Part shown: positions 1-11,724 of the stretch, in pieces
How positions within the stretch are numbered: the first letter of the stretch is position 1
Layout: every line of letters begins with the position of its first letter
Source of the DNA: Chrysomallon squamiferum
Lineage: Eukaryota; Mollusca; Gastropoda; Neomphalida; Peltospiridae
Reading direction: 5' to 3'
Assembly (NCBI GenBank): GCA_012295275.1
Contig: CM022675.1
Span: 3,956,642-3,991,641 of the forward strand
Length of the DNA stretch: 35,000 nucleotides
Translations under genes and position numbers: made by a program
The notes under the pieces: model-generated
The model's input: only the letters and a program-made list of their open reading frames with translations
What the model was told of the DNA's origin: nothing
Databases searched by the model: none

Positions 1-540
1 AAACTCCAGCTCGCCACAAAGGCACCCATTGTCCTTTTAGGTCATCTCAATAGCATGACCTTTGATGACCGTGCATCGCGTGACGTCACTGATTTCGTTT
101 TTCAAAACAGCGTTACGTCCAAATTGTACGAGAGAAAGACGCGATGTTTTTGGTTTCAAACTGAAGTATTTCTCGCCTCTTCACGTTTTCCTTTTTCTGT
201 TTCCACCCGTTCTCTTTATCCCAGCCTCATAGCACACATGAAATTAATGTGTAAGGTAAAAATAGAACAGAATAAAATATTATCAATATTTGGAGTAAAC
301 GACGCAAATGATGATGTGTTGATTCGCACGTGACTTCAAAATTTGTGGAAACAAATAATAAAATTAAAAATTAAAATTAAATGTAAAGGATAAATTTAAA
401 TATTCCTCAACTTTCTTGTTTGTTTTTAATCTCACCGAAAACGTTTTGTATATACAACAATATCATTTGTTTATTTTTCCGAACTAATTAACTCATGTTA
501 GACTTTTTTGTTGTTTTAAAGTGTCTACAAGTAAACATGC
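1..540. other. Unique AT-rich sequence with CRE and E-box
   Basis: No recognisable gene. A perfect TGACGTCA lies at 81-88 and CACGTG at 327-332. A 92-codon plus-strand frame (55-333) has no known similarity that I can recall. Confidence 0.4.
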
Positions 541-757
541 TTATAATAGTAATAATAACAATAATAATAATAATAATAATAAAAAGAAGAAGAAGAAGAA
601 GAACAACAACAACAACAATAACAAGATGAAAAAAAAAAACAACAATAACTCAATAACCGCAATAATAATAATAATAAGAAGAAGAAGAAGAAGAAGAAGA
701 AAAAGAAGAAGAAGAAGCGTAAGAACAAGAAGAAGAAAAACAACAACTACGACAACA
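541..757. repeat. Compound trinucleotide tract (AAT, AAG, AAC)
   Basis: (AAT)n changes to (AAG)n then (AAC)n, an A-rich spacer, and again AAT and AAG. The order AAT-AAG-AAC-A-run matches that at 10394-10470. Confidence 0.9.
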
Positions 758-1615
758 TTAATTTTAATTCATTTAAATATTCACTTATCTACAGTTTAAC
801 TAATTTCTTTGAAATCACAACTTATACATATCACCCCTTTAGAATTATATACGCTTGTCTGTTACTTACTTATTTTTATTCTACTTTAATTTTATAATAC
901 AGGACGGTAACAATTCATTATCCAGCCTTCAGCAAAGCTTGATGGCTTAATCAAAGTACGTTATACGTGCTAAATTCAGTTATAAAAATAAGACAACACC
1001 GCAGAAGTTAAAAACACTGCCCGGGGGAGGGCCGACAATTCATCATTTCCTAGACGGGCGTTTTTGTCTCGATAATTCGCCTACGGTTACGAATATATTC
1101 AAGATATTGATTATCACGTGATCTACACGAATGCATTATGGGCCATTATTGCGTTGGATGTTGCCGCCGCGATATAACTAATGTCTTGTTCCGCGATGTA
1201 AACCTCGTTTTAATTAATTAAGTATTCTCGAAAGGCATGCCCTCGGAGTAACGTCCCTTTGATTGATGACGTATCGGGGAGCTCTCTTTGACGGAGGTAC
1301 AAAAGCGCGGCTATATGGAAACTCTTTCATCTCTGATTTTCTCCTTCTAAAATTCACGTCTGCTTTTGTTTAGTGCTCACTTGTCAACGCATTATATACT
1401 TTTATTGCTTGTCAAACCATTTTACAATGGGCGTATGCCATCATGTGCCCGCAGCCAACAGTTTTGACTAATTGCTTGTCTAAAACATTGATTTATATAA
1501 CTAATGTATTACCTATATTATTATTCGTGTAATGTACGCAAAGTATGATTGAACGTATTTTGAATTTTTTTTAAATATATATTAAGGAAAGGAGATAATA
1601 ATAATGTTCATACAG
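758..1615. other. Unique island downstream of Evx
   Basis: A GC-richer centre (about 1010-1440) with ATCACGTGAT (1113-1122), TAATTAATTAA (about 1211-1221), the PBX/HOX-like site at 1260 and a TATATGG patch at 1313-1319. No exon recognised. Confidence 0.35.
1260..1272 (+). promoter_or_regulatory. PBX/HOX-type TGATTGAT with adjoining TGACGTA
   Basis: TGATTGAT is the classic Extradenticle/PBX-HOX composite core and runs into TGACGTA, a CRE-like half. It lies in a unique island downstream of Evx. Single sites of this length arise by chance, so confidence is low. Confidence 0.3.
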
Positions 1616-2067
1616 AAACAACTTCTAAAGCTATTATTATTATTATTATTATTATTACAGTCACTACTACTTCCATTATTACTACTATACTACTTCTACT
1701 ATTGTTAGTACCTATTACCATTCCTACTACTACTAGTATCACTACTACTACAAATACTACTACTACTACTATTAATATTAATACTTCTACTACTTCTGCT
1801 ATTGCTACTGCTAATACCACTATTGTAACTATAACTACCACTACAGCTGTCTATTAATACTAAATAATTATACTATTGTTAGTACTATAACCATTCCAAC
1901 TACTACTAGCATCAGTACTAATACTATTACTATTACTACAAATACTACTACTACTACTATTAATAGTTCTATTACTTCTACTATTACTGCTGCTAATACC
2001 ACTATTGTTACAATAACTACTACTACTACTACTACCACTACTGCTGCTACTACTATTCCTACTACTA

Positions 2068-2112
<45 letters not shown>

Positions 2113-2125
2113 CTGGTACTACCTA
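1616..2125. repeat. Long imperfect (CTA/TTA)n trinucleotide tract
   Basis: About 500 bases with strong three-base periodicity, mixing ACT, ATT and CTG-type triplets and ending in near-perfect (CTA)n. The long Val/Ile frames on the minus strand come from this periodicity. Confidence 0.9.
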
Positions 2126-2221
2126 TTACTAATTCTCGAATTATGAAAATAATTCGATTAATTGTTTTGTGGACTTGGTCCTATCCAGACATATGCTGTG
2201 ATACAGAACAAGGTTAACAGA

Positions 2222-2255
2222 GAAAATAAAATAAAAAATAGCAACATTAAACAAA

Positions 2256-2290
<35 letters not shown>

Positions 2291-2460
2291 ATACATAAAT
2301 AAATACATACATAAATAAATACATAAATAAATAAATAAATATATAAATAAATAAGTAAAATAAAATAAATAACTAAGTAAATAACTAAATAAATAAAATA
2401 AAATAAATAAATAAGTAATGAGTAATGATAAATAAATAAATAAATAATTAAAAAACTAAT
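2222..2460. repeat. (AAAT)n tetranucleotide tract
   Basis: Mostly AAAT with ACAT, AAGT and ACTA variants; flanks are also A-rich. Confidence 0.9.
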
Positions 2461-3187
2461 AATAATAATAAAAAAAACTAAACTAAACTAAACAAATAAT
2501 TTAAAAAAAAAAAACAATGACAGCAAAACAAATGATAACTATTAACTTGACTATAATACCAATAATACTACTACTATTAATAATAAAAGTAAAACAGTTC
2601 AATTTAAATATATAGATATATATATGAAAAACGAAAGAAACACAGAAAGGTTCCCTCACAAGATCAGCTGTCTTGAAGTAACAAACAAGACTTTACGAAC
2701 AGAACCACTAATCAAAACAAACAAACACACAAAGAACCACGTAATTTTGATCATTAACAATAAGAAAACCTATTCGACAGAATCCATTTATATTTTCTTT
2801 CTCATCCGTGTGTCCGTAACCCCTTTAATCCCTCCTGACAACCAAACCTTTGTCATTGCCAGATTAATATACGCAGCCATCGTTCCTCTGCGTACATGTT
2901 CGGATGTTGCGCAAGTTTCCGTCAACATTTTGATTGATAATGTGTTTGAATAATAATCACAGTTACACAAGCAGTAACATTGCGCAACACATAAGTAGTA
3001 ACAAAGAAAAGGTGCAGACGTCGTAGTAGCTGTCATTTATCTATGTCGCGTTGATGTTGACATCGTTTCTTGTTGTAAACATCTAGAGACATAGCAATTT
3101 GTCACGTGATTTTAATTACTTATGTCATTACCCGGTTCAGTGATTTCTTTTTGTTCCTGCGTAATATATGTTAATGGTAGTTTACGT
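2461..3187. other. Unique sequence, AT-rich then mixed
   Basis: From about 2640 to 3170 the sequence is non-repetitive, with GTCACGTGAT at 3101-3110 and two GCGCAA-type patches (2908 and 2981). A 109-codon frame (2624-2953) lacks any domain; no gene called. Confidence 0.35.
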
Positions 3188-3219
<32 letters not shown>

Positions 3220-3670
3220 TTACATATATTATACATACATGCACAACCACATCCATAAACACATACACACGTATAGGTAACATGCAGTACTGGACTGTGC
3301 ATAACAAACAAACAAGCAAACAAATAAATAGTCAAATCAAATCAAATCAAAAGAAAACAGAAAGAAAAGATATACATACATATATACACAAACAAACACA
3401 TACTATTTACATCCATGTTTATTATTGGTGGATAATCTTTGTTAATAATAAAGAATAATTATAAACCAATAAGTAGCTTCAGATTAGCATAGGTTGTCAG
3501 TAATTTGTTGACATGTTTTTTTTTTGTTTTTTGTTTTTTCAAAAGTGATGGATTTTCAAAAATAAATTAATAAATAAAAAATTATTGGAACTCGCAAAAT
3601 TCCTTTTCATTAATATTAGCAGGATTCATTCTAATAAAGAAAACGACAGGAATTTAAATATATATGTGTA
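3188..3670. other. (TTTA)n tract then AT-rich unique sequence
   Basis: (TTTA)n at 3188-3222, then A/C-rich sequence with short AAAC and AAAT runs. No gene or regulatory signal seen. Confidence 0.6.
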
Positions 3671-3797
3671 CACACAAACACACACACATACACACACACA
3701 CACACACGCACAGATACAAACACACACACACGCACACACACACACACACAGATACACGCACACACACATATACATATTTTTGTATATATTAATATAT

Positions 3798-3856
<59 letters not shown>
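3670..3856. repeat. (CA)n followed by (TA)n
   Basis: Imperfect (CA)n to about 3768 and near-perfect (TA)n from about 3800 to 3854. Confidence 0.95.
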
Positions 3857-3858
<2 letters not shown>

Positions 3859-4740
3859 AACAACACACACACAGATATAGATATATATAAATAATCTGTT
3901 TATTTATATATGAAATGTAGTATTTATTTAACAAGCTATCTTCTTCGTATCAAACTTCTCTCGTTTCTTTAGAGAAGAACAGCGTCATGACTGAAAAATT
4001 TAAAAAAAACCCCAAAAACTTTACATTACAAAGATTTGATCTTTACAACCGTTTGACACAATCACAGAAACACTTTGACTAAACTACGTACAAACAAAGG
4101 CTAAAAGGCGCATTCACACTAGACGATTTACTTTACAACAACAGAGAGACAAAATAACAAAGAGACGAGACAAGAAAGAAAACACATAGAAGATTAACAC
4201 ATTAACTCAGATAATAGGTGAAGGGAGCGTCAAATTCGGAAGGCGGAGTTTATCAAAGACAAAACATAATGGCGGTCGAGTGACGTTTTGGGGCATTCGG
4301 TGCGCTCGAACCGGCGACATAAACAAGTTGGTTTTAGTGTGTGAATACAGGAATGTGGTTCTCTATTGTTGATTGGGTGTCACTGTTTTGTTAATGTTTC
4401 TTTGATATCGGAAAAGATATTGATGATTTTTACACGGAGAGTTACAGAAATCGTCTCCACAAAATAAATCTTGTTAAATTTACAAACGATCTGAGAGATT
4501 TACGTCAGCTGTATGTTTTGTGAGTCGTTAAAAAACAAAATAGAAACAATAACCACAAGAAAAATAACAATAAACAAAATTGTAAAACTAATAAAATAAT
4601 GAAAAATTAAACAACAAAACTAAACAATACAGCCTATAGAGATTAAAAAAAAAAAAAAGATTCAAAAATAATAATAATAAATTAATTAATTAATATAAAT
4701 AAATAAAAATAATGAAAAATAAATAAAAAGAAGATGAAGA
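3857..4740. other. Unique sequence with GC-richer core, then A-rich
   Basis: About 4080-4330 is less AT-rich (GTGACGTTTTGGGGC near 4281). From 4540 it turns into A-rich simple sequence. No gene recognised. Confidence 0.35.
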
Positions 4741-5139
4741 AAAAGAGACGTTGACCTTGCTCACTAGTTTAATTCCTTCTTTCCTTCCTTCCCTCTTTCA
4801 TTCATCCATCCATTCACTCATTCACTCTTTTGCTTAGTTATCAATTAACACATTTTTATTTTATTTTTTATTTTTTATTCACTGGACGGTAATAAATAAA
4901 CAGAAACTTTATATTTTCATTATGACGTGTTACAAAACTTTGTCTTCGTTTGTACACCTCCGTACCGCTCACCCAGAAACCCAGTACGTCTTCTATCATC
5001 ACACTAAACCCAATACGACCCGGCCCAGCCTGTAATACTGACGTTTTACAACACAGCCTCTCTTTAACCGTTCTGAACACCCCGCTCTCTGAGTGACTCG
5101 CTGCTTTATAAAGAAAGAAGACGAAGACGAGAAAAATAA

Positions 5140-5172
<33 letters not shown>

Positions 5173-5480
5173 AAAGCCCAGCATAACCGAAAACAAGAAG
5201 AGAACAGGAACGACGTTGTTACAAAGAGTCGCACACTCGACGATGCTGAAGACTAAATGCGAGGGCGGCGACGTGGTGAACGGCACAGAGTAATAACGAC
5301 TGTGTGACGCGGCATGTTGAAACCGTTGAGGGGCGGGCGAAGAAGAGATTCTCGTGGACTGCAGTAAACACTTGATACAGGAATGTCACGTCACCGCGAT
5401 CTCTTATTTCATTTCAGACGGTGACCTCGTTAAAAAAATAGACCTGTGAAATAAAGAATACTGTCTGGTGATTTTTGTTT
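4741..5480. other. Unique island with a short (GAAA)n
   Basis: Non-repetitive apart from (GAAA)n at about 5144-5174. GC-richer from 5200 to 5400 with several CpGs and GTCACGTCACC near 5385. Short frames on both strands are not convincing. Confidence 0.35.
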
Positions 5481-5513
5481 TCTTAATTTGTTTTTTTTTT
5501 GTTTTGTTTTGTT

Positions 5514-5552
<39 letters not shown>

Positions 5553-5892
5553 TATATTTTATTTTATTTTTTAAATTTTAATTTAATTTAATTTTCTTCC
5601 CTATTTCTTTTTCCTTTTTTTTTCTTATTTTTATTTTATTTCATTTGTTTTTCTATTTTTCTATTTATTTATATATATATATATTTTTTTATTATTATTA
5701 TTATTTTTTTTTATTGTTTCCAAAATGTTTAGTCAGCTGTTATTTTTTAAATTAATTTAATTTAATTTGTTTTTATTATTGTTATAGAGTTAGTTTTAGT
5801 AACTGTCTTATTACTTGATCCCGTTTTGGTTCTCAAATTAGAGAAATATAATTAATTATTTGAAAACATCAACTACTTTAAATTTCCATTAA

Positions 5893-5942
<50 letters not shown>

Positions 5943-6034
5943 TTATGATGTAAGATATTTAGTCAAACATTGAGTTTTTAGACAAACATTCTATTTTTAT
6001 TTCCATCACAGTCCATACAAACGAAATAAAGACT
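5481..6034. repeat. T-rich simple sequence, (TTTA)n and (AAT)n
   Basis: (TTTA)n at about 5514-5555, mixed T-rich sequence, and (AAT)n at about 5896-5940. Nothing else seen. Confidence 0.85.
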
Positions 6035-6350
6035 TTTTTTTTATCAAACAACTCGGAACTTCTTTATTCAACAGTTCTATGGATTGTAGATAATTCATAG
6101 TTTAAAAATGTGTAGAGAAGGAAAGATATATCATTCTGACTCCAAGGTTAGCAGTAAAGTATCTTTCATATACACCTTCCCACGGAAAGTAAAGTTAATA
6201 TCGTAGTTTTAAATAAATCTGTCGCGGAGTACTGACTGGAATGGTAAAAAGTTAATCGGAGACACTGAGTGGGATCGATCCCGGGACGAAGCAAGCCTCG
6301 GTCTGGTGTTCTACAGACCCCGCCCACTTTAGTCATTGTGACTAACGTCA
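6035..6350 (-). mobile_element. Degraded tRNA-derived SINE
   Basis: On the minus strand a tRNA-like head (GCGGGGTCTGTAGAACACC, then GGGATCGATCCC at 6282-6271, a pol III B-box-like core) is followed by a CATTCCAGTCAGTACTCC segment, GTGGGAAGGTGTATATGAAAG near 6185-6165 and TTTACTGCTAA near 6160-6150, ending close to an A-rich tail around 6040. This order resembles, from memory, an abundant mollusc SINE with a conserved central domain. Many substitutions and an apparently shortened head indicate an old copy. No target-site duplication was identified. Confidence 0.6.
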
Positions 6351-6709
6351 TCTTGCACTGGCTGTTAAAGCTGTATTATCACTGGCAGCATTTATTTTGC
6401 TCACCAGCTTATTATTTTCATATTTGTTAAATGACCAGTTTACTCCGGCCAGAAAGAGATCAGTCCAGACCACGACCAATCGCCGCTGTCCGGCTCAGTG
6501 AGCACTCGCTGACCCGTGGTCACTTTACTTCGGACACCGCTGATTGCAATCAAGAAATGCCTCGGACCACCACGATTGCGATCTTAGAATAATAAATTTT
6601 TCATCGTGAGAAATGGACTGAAGATGAAGAATTCCCTCGTGTCAGAACAGTATCACAGTAACGTCGTACCTGACTTTGTGAGAACCGCCGAACAGACTTT
6701 GTATAGTTG
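6351..6709. other. Unique GC-richer segment between SINE and minisatellite
   Basis: Includes GCCGCTGTCCGGCTCAGTGA near 6483 and the imperfect hairpin AGTGAGCACTCGCTGACC. Nature unknown; it may be more of an old interspersed element. Confidence 0.3.
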
Positions 6710-7480
6710 TTAGTAATTTTCTTAATAAACACTGAATTTGATGATGAAATAGAATTTGTATTTTTATTAGTAATTTTCTTATAAAACACTGAATTTGATG
6801 AGGAAATAGATTTCTTATATTTGTTAGTAATTTTCTTAATAAACGCAGAATTTGATGAGGAAATAGTTTTTGTATATTTATTAGTAATTTTCTTAATAAA
6901 CACTGAATTATTTGACGAAATAGATTTTGTATTTCTATTAGTAATTTTCTTAATAAACACTGAATTTGATGATGAAATAGATTTCCTATATTTGTTAGTA
7001 ATTTTTTTAATAAACACTGAATTTGATGACGAAATAGATTTTGTATATTTGTTAGTAATTTTCTTAATTAAACACTGAATTTGATGATGAAATAGATTTC
7101 CTATATTTGTTAGTAATTTTCTTAATAAACACTGAATTTGATGATGAAATAGATTTTCCTATATTTGTTAGTAATTTTCTTGTTAAACTCAGAATTTGAA
7201 GACGAAATAGATTTCGTATATTTATTAGTAATTTTCTTATAAAACACAGAATTTGATGACGAAATAGATTTTGTATATTTATTAGTAATTGAAATCAAAC
7301 AGAGACTTTGATGACAAAATAGGTTTCGTATATTTGTTAATAATTTTCTTAATAAATACAGAATTTGAAGACGAAATTTGTTAATAATTTTTTTAATAAA
7401 TACAGAATTTGATGACCAAACAAAGGATTTTCTTAATAAAACAGAATTTGAGTTATTTTGTATATATTTCTAATTTTAAT
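6710..7480. repeat. 57-bp minisatellite, about 13 copies, decaying at one end
   Basis: Units begin TTAGTAATTTTCTTAATAA at 6710, 6767, 6824, 6881, 6938, 6995, 7052, 7110, 7168, 7225 and 7282, with shorter, diverged copies to about 7480. The spacing is 57 bases in most and 58 in two. A multiple of three leaves frames open on both strands: a 138-codon minus frame with a 19-residue period FIKKITNKYTKSISSSNSV and an 85-codon plus frame. Both are best read as repeat artefacts, but see findings. Confidence 0.9.
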
Positions 7481-7748
7481 CAAAAAATTACGTGACAAAA
7501 TGTAATTTTCTTAATTAACCATGAAACTGAGTTAGTAGTAAAAATTAAGTGATGGATTTTCTTAATTTATTAGTTTGTTACTAACACATGTGTTAGTTTT
7601 TCTCATTAAAGTAAAAAATTGAGACTAGATCACGTGTAACAGACAAACTATAGTTAACATGTACCTGACAAACATTACAGTATTAATGATTGTGTTATTT
7701 GTTTCTAATTAATTTTAAATTTAATGAACGAAAACAGACTTTCATTTA

Positions 7749-7799
<51 letters not shown>

Positions 7800-7882
7800 A
7801 TATATATATAACTCTATTAATTTTATTTATTTATTTATTTATTTTGTTATTTATTATAATTATGATGATGATTATGATTATG

Positions 7883-7927
<45 letters not shown>

Positions 7928-8026
7928 GTTGTTGTTGTTTCATGTTATTAGTATTTACTAATGAGAACGAATATTGCAAATGTATAAACACATATTATGT
8001 ATTTATAAGTAGCTGCAGTATATTGG

Positions 8027-8065
<39 letters not shown>

Positions 8066-8230
8066 CATTGTTCTTAAAATTAATCAGAACATGTATTACA
8101 AATATTTCAGTTATATATATATAAAAAAAAAAAAATGTTTTTATTCTGTTTTTATTTGTTTTCTTTTTCTATTATTTTTTTAATATTAAAGTTTATATTG
8201 TTTGTGTCTGTATGTTGTGTGTGTGTGTGT
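7481..8230. repeat. AT-rich sequence with (TA)n, (TTA)n and poly-T
   Basis: (TA)n at 7749-7810, (TTA)n at about 7883-7930, poly-T at 8029-8058. The section to 7740 is unique and includes ATCACGTGTAAC near 7629. Confidence 0.85.
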
Positions 8231-8250
8231 AAAAAATATGACAGTTTTAT

Positions 8251-8308
<58 letters not shown>

Positions 8309-8325
8309 AAAACTGTCATTTTTTT
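8231..8325. repeat. Inverted repeat flanking a (TA)n tract
   Basis: TGACAGTTTTAT (8239-8250) and ATAAAACTGTCA (8307-8318) are perfect complements, extended by A and T runs on the outside. The inside is almost pure TA, so the whole can fold into one long hairpin. It could be a MITE-like remnant or a TA-driven palindrome. Confidence 0.75.
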
Positions 8326-8454
8326 ATATATATATATATATATGAAACTACAATACAAACTTTATTTTAATAATTAATTGTTTTCCTTTTTGCTAAGCTG
8401 TTATTCGTAAAAATATATATAAAATAAATATATTTAAAATATTTATATCAGATT

Positions 8455-8495
<41 letters not shown>

Positions 8496-9100
8496 ATTGA
8501 TTAATTTATTAATTTAGAACAAAAAAATTTTCTCTCTATTACTGTTGTGTTTTTGTTGTTTTTCATTTGTTTGTTTGTTTATTTATTTATTTATTTATTT
8601 ATTAGAAATTTACAAAATTATTTTACATTATTTGTTTTGTCATATGAACCAAATTACAAAAACATTGAGAAATAAAATTAAACAATGACTTACCTGTTGA
8701 AATTTTAATTAAGATATTTCAGTGTTCATTCTTACATTAACAATAATCACAGTGTTTATTACTTACATCAGAGACAATTTAACTAATTATTTTTAGGTAT
8801 ATAAAACATATTTACGATATCTCAGTATTAATTGATATACGTTAATATAATTATTATCAAACACACAGAAACAGAGAATGTGCTACATTTAGCTTAACCT
8901 AATTCGTATGTTTATATTTCAACAGTCTGTCGGATGTCAGCTTTCATATTTTTGAAACAAGAAAATGGTTATTTTATTTAAAATATTATTTTATTTATTT
9001 TATTTTTAAATAGAAAGATAAAAAGTAAATAAGTAAATATATAATTAATTTAAAAATGAATAAATAATTAAGTCCCGATTAAATAAACAAAAAGCAAACA
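8326..9100. other. AT-rich intergenic sequence
   Basis: (TA)n at about 8459-8490 and (TTTA)n at about 8577-8602; the rest is unique AT-rich DNA without recognisable features. Confidence 0.6.
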
Positions 9101-9212
9101 ATAAATGAATGAATGAATGAATGAATAAACAAACAAACAAAAAGCAAACAAACAAACAAACAATAAATAAATAAATAAAATAAATAAATAAACAAACAAA
9201 CAAATAACATCT
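9101..9212. repeat. (AATG/AAAC/AAAT)n tract
   Basis: Tetranucleotide runs that switch from AATG to AAAC to AAAT and back to AAAC. Confidence 0.9.
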
Positions 9213-10195
9213 ACGATTTCTTTTCATCTTTCTTTGACTTTTATGATTTTGAAGAAAATATTATCGTTACTGTTGAATGTTTTTATTTTCTGCTGTGTTT
9301 TTTTCTCACAAAAACCTGTCTTCACTTATCTACAATACTCAAACTCCAATTTGCCATTTAGCATCGCTAAGTAACGCGCCGCCCATTAACGAAGTCACGT
9401 GACCTGTTTTTAAAATACCAACGTCTTTATCTACGATAACTAATTGATCAATTTCCCAGTCTCAGGGGCGTTGCGGTGCTCTGGAGAATTGGTCGGGATT
9501 TACGCACAGATAGATAAAAATGGCTGCCTAATGTCGGGCGATTGGACGATACCCGACATTACGTCACGTCTTAATTAACACAAACGTTTCTTCCCGCCGC
9601 CAGAGTGACGTTGTCTTTTTGTGTTTAGATGTTTACGACTCGTACACAGAGCGATATGAAGACTAAATTAAGTCTTAAACGGGGTCGCGAACAATTTGTT
9701 TACAATTTAATCATTTTAGAAAAATAAGCCGCAAGCAGTCGACGTTTCGCGCAGTGACGATTCGTGATGGTGCATTGCGAACCGACAAGCTTTGTTAACT
9801 GTTTCTTACTCAAGTGTCCAGGGAATCGGAGGGGAGGGGGCAGGGTGTGCAAGCCCTTTGAAGGGACGTTTAGTTCTGCTCTGCTAGTAGTGGTAAGTAG
9901 ATGTTATGTCGTGTTTTCAAAGCAAAAAGCAAAATGACGGAACAAAGATGGGTGAAATTATTACATTACAACCAGTTGTTCAATTTGTGATTGGTTCTAG
10001 ATAGTCTGAGTTTAGCTGATTGTCTGTGTGTGTGTGTGGACGCAAATGGGTTAACAAGAGTGTGAAATTTAACACTCGAGTGCAGCCGACATCAAACCAA
10101 ATATAGATGAACGTTTTAGATTGGGAATGAGTAATTGTGCTTTTCTGGTCTCTCTCGTTCTCTTTTTCTCTCTGACTCTCCATCACTCCCTCTTA

Positions 10196-10197
<2 letters not shown>
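9213..10197. promoter_or_regulatory. GC-richer unique island, candidate distal element
   Basis: About 9330-9920 is unique with many CpGs. It holds GTCACGTGAC (9394-9403), GATTGG near 9540, TTACGTCACGTC near 9558 and TTAATTAAC. No gene recognised; enhancer status is inferred from composition and motifs. Confidence 0.35.

Positions 10198-10291
<94 letters not shown>
10198..10291. repeat. (TC)n tract, about 47 units
   Basis: Nearly perfect polypyrimidine mirror repeat, able to form triplex DNA. Confidence 0.97.
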
Positions 10292-10294
<3 letters not shown>

Positions 10295-10391
10295 CCTTTC
10301 TCTCTGTATCACATACTTTGTATTGTATATCGTTACAGTTATATGTATACTTTAATTAGATTAAGCAGTCGAAATGTCTTTCATCATCATC

Positions 10392-10393
<2 letters not shown>

Positions 10394-10425
<32 letters not shown>

Positions 10426-10470
10426 AAAGAAGAAGAAGAAGAACAACAACAACAACAAGATATAAAAAAA
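10394..10470. repeat. Compound (AAT)-(AAG)-(AAC) tract
   Basis: (AAT)n, then GAAAAGAAGAAG, then (AAC)n, AAGATATAAAAAAAA. Same order as at 563-640. Confidence 0.9.
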
Positions 10471-11040
10471 ACATTAACAAATATATTTACATTTCATAGT
10501 GTAAATACAAATTTCAGAAACATTTTTAGTTTTATAGATAAAAAACAACATAAAAACAATCAAGAAAGAAATACTAAACAAAACAAAACAAAAACAATCA
10601 ACAAAAAACAAACGAACCAAAAACAAAGGTCTTCGATGGTTATAAAGAATACTCTACATAACAAAGTAACTTAATAAATAAAAGAAAAGAAAATAAGTAA
10701 ATAGTAAGTAAATAAATAAATAGATGAATGAATGAATGTATACACAAAATAAATATTACAAACTGATGAGAACTAACATATTTGCATAACTAAGCTATTT
10801 TTTATTTTTATTAGCTTTTTAAAAGAAATATTTTTCAAAAGTTAAAATACATCCCGCTAACTGGCCTTAATAAATAAAAAGAAAAAAACTGACATATATT
10901 AAATTACAATTAAAACATTTTCATTACAAATCCAAACTAATATAATTGTTATTTAATACCTTTCTCTGAATATAATTATAAAAAAAAAAAAAATAGTGGT
11001 AGTAAAATAAACAATAAAAAAATCAAATAATAAGAAGAAA
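10471..11040. other. A-rich unique sequence
   Basis: Short AAAC and AAAT runs; no gene or regulatory signal seen. Confidence 0.6.
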
Positions 11041-11440
11041 GAAATGGTCTCCGTAATCAGCTGCTTGAAGCCAATCAATTAACAGCAAATCAACCAATTA
11101 CTAACGAGTTAGCAACGAAGCGTGAAACTTACACAGAAATTATCCAATCGCTGCCTGGTTAACAAGACGTGGGCAGGGCTGTCACTGGCTGGTCTCGGCG
11201 GGGATGAGATTTCGCGAGATTGTGGCGGATAAACCGCAGGACACTGAAATCAAAGAGATGAGGCGACGCGATAGACAAATATAGCCCCACGTGACCGCCT
11301 AACGACCTTTTAAACGATATTTATTGATACTGAACAAGCTGGTGTCGTGAAGAACGTGTTTTCGTTGCTTGTCTGATTCCGATAATAATATGAACAAAAC
11401 AGTGGAAACAGACGGCGTTAAGAAAAATAACAACTAAAAA
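11041..11440. promoter_or_regulatory. Unique GC-richer island
   Basis: Non-repetitive with CCAATCAATTAAC (11080-11094), CCAATCG (11145), a CpG-bearing block at 11165-11300 and CCCACGTGACC near 11285. Candidate regulatory element by composition only. Confidence 0.3.
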
Positions 11441-11675
11441 AAACAAACAAACAAACAAACAGGGTTAAATATAACTATTGCTGCTATAATTATTGTCGTT
11501 GATGCTGTGTTTGTTGTTGTTGTTGTTGTTGTTGTTTCTGTTGTAATTCATTGTTTAATTTTAATTTTGATCTTTCCATAAAATATTATTTTATTTTATT
11601 TTTATTTTCTTGTGAAATAAAGATTTTTCTCTGTTATGCTATTCATATTGGAATTTACGTTTTGCATTAGATCCA

Positions 11676-11724
<49 letters not shown>

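Noticed and set aside
1608-2074. Val/Ile-rich frames that look like membrane proteins
   Set aside because: They are translations of a CTA/TTA trinucleotide tract.
6601-7078. Repetitive protein with FIKKITNKYTKS-like units
   Set aside because: It is the 57-bp minisatellite read in frame; both strands are open because the unit is a multiple of three. Kept only as a finding to check.
6710-7480. CRISPR-like array
   Set aside because: Units are contiguous tandem copies without unique spacers, and the genome is eukaryotic.
8231-8325. DNA transposon with terminal inverted repeats
   Set aside because: The interior is only TA repeat with no transposase remnant, and no clear target-site duplication was seen.
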